Positions 44,330-47,364 of a stretch of DNA of 47,364 bases are shown here, piece by piece. The notes below the pieces were generated by a model. The model saw only the letters and a list, made by a program, of their open reading frames with translations, searched no databases and was not told the origin of the DNA. The stretch is from a virus, in IMG/VR virus record IMGVR_UViG_3300021375_000049, positions 1 through 47,364 of that record. One strand, 5' to 3'. Position 1 is the first letter of the stretch; the number at the start of each line of letters is the position of its first letter. The position numbers and the translations under genes are program-made.

Positions 44330-45328
44330 ATGGCAAAAATAGACGTTACAGAACTAGACATATTCTATATTTCATATGATGAGCCCAATTGCGAAGAACA
44401 CTGGGCAGACTTATTAAATAAAGTACCTTGGGCTAAAAGAGTCCATGGTGTTAAAGGCTTTGATGCCGCTCACAAAGACGCCGCAAGGCAATCCGAAACC
44501 GACCGCTTTATCACAGTAGATGGTGATAACATTGTTATGGATGATTTCTTTGAGCAAGTACTTGAAGTACCTGAAACTGATCATGACGGTAATGATATAT
44601 CAGAAAGTATATTCAGTTGGAATGCCAAGAACATTCTAAACGGATTAGTATATGGAAATGGTGGACTTAAATGTTGGCCCACACAATATGTATTAGATAT
44701 GAAAACCCACGAAGCGGCTGACGATGACGAAGGCATGGAGTTTTGTTGGAAATTAAATTACATACAACTTAGTGATACTTTTAGTGAGGTACATCAAACT
44801 GCTTCACCATTCCAAGCATTTAGAGCCGGCTTTAGAGAAGGTGTTAAAATGAGTTTGGATCAAGGCACTAAAGTTAATGCATACGAGTTTAAAGAAAAAA
44901 TTTGGTGGCAAAATTATAATAGACTGCAAACATGGTGTAACATAGGCAGTGATGTAGACAATGGCTTATGGGCTATCTACGGAGCAAGACTAGGTTGTGA
45001 AATGACTGTGCTAAGTGATTGGGATACTAATCAAATATCAGATTACGATTGGTTTAGAGACTTCTTTGATAATTCAATATTACCTCGTTTTCCAGGAGAT
45101 GAAGTTTGCAGTTATACTAAAGTAGCATGGAATAAAGAAATGTTAGAAATAGCAATAAAGGATATAGGTGTAAAACTAAATGAAAGTGTAAACTCGATGA
45201 TGTTATTTGATCCCAATCCTAAAATGTGTGAGTTTTTTAAAACAACTTATGTAAATCCTAGGCGTTGGGGTGTAATGATTCGAGAAAAACAAATTCAAGA
45301 ATTACTGGAAAAAGGATTGATACAGTAA
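44330..45328 (+). CDS. Glycosyltransferase-like protein common in marine T4-like phages
   Basis: A 332-residue protein beginning with a strand block LDIFYISYDEPNCEEHW and RVHGVKGFDAAHKDAA, followed by TDRFITVDGDNIVMDDFF. DGD (64-66) after a hydrophobic strand is in the position of the DxD site of GT-A transferases. I recognise this type from marine T4-like phages, where it is usually left as hypothetical or putative glycosyltransferase. The C-terminal half is Trp-rich and helical. It is joined to the next gene by TAATG. Confidence 0.65.
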   Translation: MAKIDVTELDIFYISYDEPNCEEHWADLLNKVPWAKRVHGVKGFDAAHKDAARQSETDRFITVDGDNIVMDDFFEQVLEVPETDHDGNDISESIFSWNAKNILNGLVYGNGGLKCWPTQYVLDMKTHEAADDDEGMEFCWKLNYIQLSDTFSEVHQTASPFQAFRAGFREGVKMSLDQGTKVNAYEFKEKIWWQNYNRLQTWCNIGSDVDNGLWAIYGARLGCEMTVLSDWDTNQISDYDWFRDFFDNSILPRFPGDEVCSYTKVAWNKEMLEIAIKDIGVKLNESVNSMMLFDPNPKMCEFFKTTYVNPRRWGVMIREKQIQELLEKGLIQ

Positions 45329-46038
45329 TGAGTAAAGTTTGGTTTTTTGGAGATAGTTTTGCCCATCCACCTTACATAAAAGATTTGTCAGAGGATAAAA
45401 ATAATTATTGGTGGGGTACAAAACTATGTAATAAACATAATTTAACACCAAGAGTAATGTCAGAGCCTGGTAGCACTTTAACATATACGCAAGAACAATT
45501 ATTAAGATTTAAAAATCTGATAAACGAAGAAGATTTAGTTTTTATTTTTTACACTACCCCTTACAGAATAGATTTTGGTAAGAAAGTAGTAAGAATAATA
45601 TCTAATGGTATGACCTCTACAGGAAAATTAATGGCTATTATAGACCCTGCACAGGAAATATCAGATGAAAGATTAAATAAAATTTTAAATATGTATATTG
45701 CACTAGGTTTAGATTTAGAAAGACATTTAAATCAACAATATGCTACTGTTAATTATATACAACATGTTTTAGTGCCAGACATAATAGAAAAAAGAAAACC
45801 TAAAGCAATATTAGAATTTTATTCTTTTAGAAGAACACAATTATGTCATAGCAATATAATTCATCCAGATGAAAGTTTGCTAAAAAATTTACCGGAAGCA
45901 ATGGAATGGATAAAAATGAATTGTAAAAAAGATGATATTGATGTAGAAGAAATATTTTCTGACCCTTCACATTTTGGTAATCCTAAAGTAGGAGATTATA
46001 ACGAAAAATATTTAGAATATATTGAAAGTTTACTATGA
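45328..46038 (+). CDS. SGNH/GDSL hydrolase-like protein
   Basis: A 236-residue protein with the nucleophile motif FFGDSFAHP (Ser10) at the very N-terminus and a C-terminal DPSHFG (Asp212, His215) matching the DxxH block of SGNH hydrolases. Together these give a plausible Ser-Asp-His set. Such enzymes often add or remove acyl groups on sugars, which fits the surrounding glycosyltransferases. The internal Gly and Asn blocks are less clear, so activity is not certain. The ATG shares a base with the preceding stop (TAATG); a longer upstream frame is not supported. The end overlaps the radical SAM gene in ATGA. Confidence 0.7.
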   Translation: MSKVWFFGDSFAHPPYIKDLSEDKNNYWWGTKLCNKHNLTPRVMSEPGSTLTYTQEQLLRFKNLINEEDLVFIFYTTPYRIDFGKKVVRIISNGMTSTGKLMAIIDPAQEISDERLNKILNMYIALGLDLERHLNQQYATVNYIQHVLVPDIIEKRKPKAILEFYSFRRTQLCHSNIIHPDESLLKNLPEAMEWIKMNCKKDDIDVEEIFSDPSHFGNPKVGDYNEKYLEYIESLL

Positions 46039-47364
46039 GTAATTATGACCAGGCCGCCGATAAGGCCAAAAAACAGTTAGACAAAATAAGTCCAACTATG
46101 TGTTATGCAAAGTGGACACAGGTTTCTATGCACTTAACAAACGGTAAGACACATAGTTGTTATCATCCGCCTACACACGATATTGATCTAGAAGAACTAA
46201 AAATAAATCCCACAGCACTACATAACACAAAAGAAAAGAAAGAGCAAAGAGCTCAAATGTTAGCAGGAGAAAGACCTGAAGGCTGTAGTTATTGTTGGCG
46301 TATAGAAGACGTAGGCGGGAGAAGTGATCGTGTATATCGTAGTGGAGAATATTGGGCTCAGAATGCCAGAGAAGAAATTGCGGAAGCAGGTGCTGACGGA
46401 AATATTAATCCCAGATACGTAGAAGTAAATTTTAATCAAGCATGTAATTTTAAATGTAGTTACTGTTCACCTCATTTAAGTACCACATGGGAAAAAGAAG
46501 TTAAAGAATTTGGTTCATATAATATTATACAAGGCGAGCATAACAATTTAAAAAGTTTAAGTAATCAAGGATTACTACCACAAAAATTAGCACAAAACGA
46601 AAATCCATACGTTGAAGCATTTTGGAAATGGTGGCCCGAGTTATATAAAAACTTAGAAGTTTTTCGTATGACTGGCGGAGAGCCATTAATGGATGTTAAT
46701 ACATTTAAAGTCTTAGACTATGTGTATAAAAATCCTAATGCCTGGTTGGAGATGTCTATGACATCGAACATGGTACCACCTAAACCTATCTTAATGGATA
46801 TGTTTATAGAGAAACTACAAAGTTTAGAAGAAATACAAATATGGGAAGACCCAGAAAAGTTTAACCCAAACTCAGGGAACAACTGGTATGTAGCACCAGC
46901 ATGTAAGAACTTTGCCACATTTGTAAGTGTAGATGGTTACGGTATACAAGCAGAGTATATGCGAAACGGATTGGATTTTCCAGTGCTTCAAAAAAATGTA
47001 AAACGTATATTAAGCGAAACAGATAATAGCACAATAACTTTTATTAATACATTTAATGTACTAAGTTTAACTAGTTTAAAAGATTACTTACAATGGATAT
47101 TAGATTTACGAGATGAGTATGCTAAAGATAAGCAAGGAATAAAATATATTCCTATTCCAGATAATGGAGATCACAAGCATGATGATTATGAAGTAAAACC
47201 AAAACAACGTATATGGTTTGATATCCCTTTATTAAGGGCACCACTATGGCAATGTATACAAATTATGCCCGACTATTATCAGAGTTATTTGGAAGAAGCA
47301 ATAATCTTTATGGAGTTAAATCAAGCAGATGAAGTAAATATAGACTATAGAGGCTTTAAAGACT
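46035..47364 (+). CDS. Radical SAM protein (twitch/SPASM-like), truncated by the window end
   Basis: At least 443 residues; the frame is still open at the edge. The radical SAM cluster motif CNFKCSYC (Cys137, Cys141, Cys144) is followed by MTGGEPLM, the SAM-binding GGEP motif. The N-terminal 100 residues have further cysteines (SCYHPPTHD; GCSYCWRIED), the sort of arrangement in which a second iron-sulfur or truncated SPASM domain is found. The reaction is unknown; related proteins modify peptides or sugars, and the place at the end of a glycosyltransferase/SGNH series suggests glycan or virion-protein modification. It is coupled to the preceding gene by ATGA. Confidence 0.85.
   Translation, partial: MSNYDQAADKAKKQLDKISPTMCYAKWTQVSMHLTNGKTHSCYHPPTHDIDLEELKINPTALHNTKEKKEQRAQMLAGERPEGCSYCWRIEDVGGRSDRVYRSGEYWAQNAREEIAEAGADGNINPRYVEVNFNQACNFKCSYCSPHLSTTWEKEVKEFGSYNIIQGEHNNLKSLSNQGLLPQKLAQNENPYVEAFWKWWPELYKNLEVFRMTGGEPLMDVNTFKVLDYVYKNPNAWLEMSMTSNMVPPKPILMDMFIEKLQSLEEIQIWEDPEKFNPNSGNNWYVAPACKNFATFVSVDGYGIQAEYMRNGLDFPVLQKNVKRILSETDNSTITFINTFNVLSLTSLKDYLQWILDLRDEYAKDKQGIKYIPIPDNGDHKHDDYEVKPKQRIWFDIPLLRAPLWQCIQIMPDYYQSYLEEAIIFMELNQADEVNIDYRGFKD

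Noticed and set aside
1-47364. CRISPR arrays, insertion sequences or integrase genes
   Set aside because: No spaced direct repeats, transposase or recombinase motifs were seen. The only clear intergenic repeats are the paired terminators and the tandem aptamers.

Overview
The window is an AT-rich stretch (roughly one third G+C by eye) of a contractile-tailed, T4-like phage genome. The evidence is a run of recognisable T4-type genes: late sigma factor gp55, recombination nuclease gp46/gp47, and baseplate genes gp48/54-like, gp53, a hub protein, gp5, gp25 and gp6, followed by very large tail and fibre proteins. The gene families, the AT richness and a glutamine-riboswitch cassette point to a marine phage related to cyanomyophages or pelagimyophages. 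The host cannot be settled from the sequence alone.

Layout. (1) 1-391: the last codons of an unknown gene, then about 320 bases without a gene that hold a GC-rich, hairpin-rich stretch, possibly a structured RNA. (2) 392-4833, minus strand: a tight early/middle operon gp55 > gp47 > gp46 > unknown 267-aa protein. It is driven by a consensus TTGACA-N16-TATAAT promoter, with a TATAAATA late-type box just upstream. (3) 4976-12440, plus strand: baseplate hub and wedge genes behind a late box. (4) 12437-13238, minus strand: a complete alpha/beta-hydrolase (lipase-like) gene and a small coiled-coil gene with their own host-type promoter, inserted against the late genes. (5) 13312-40462, plus strand: gp25, an enlarged gp6 (1493 aa), one 6225-residue protein, and fibre and virion proteins. 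(6) 40479-40873: a self-contained cassette between two nearly identical terminators. It has a late box, two tandem glutamine-riboswitch aptamers, a hairpin over the ribosome binding site and a 53-aa basic peptide gene. (7) 40893-47364: a translationally coupled series of glycosyltransferase-like, membrane, SGNH-hydrolase-like and radical SAM genes, the last running off the end.

How the parts work together. A host-type promoter would make gp55 and the gp46/47 nuclease early. gp55 would then recruit the polymerase to NATAAATA boxes in front of the tail genes, and possibly to the box in front of its own gene. At three genes the late box stands exactly five bases before the ATG. With T4 spacing the transcript would then begin on the A of the start codon, which predicts leaderless mRNAs. 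The host-type promoter of the lipase-like gene has the same property. The riboswitch cassette suggests that the phage senses glutamine, a nitrogen-status signal, and makes a small peptide in response.

One genome-scale signal stands out. I found no GCWGC site in the whole window, while GCSGC is frequent, and every Ala-Ala pair I checked begins with GCC or GCG. This looks like selection against a restriction or methylation site.
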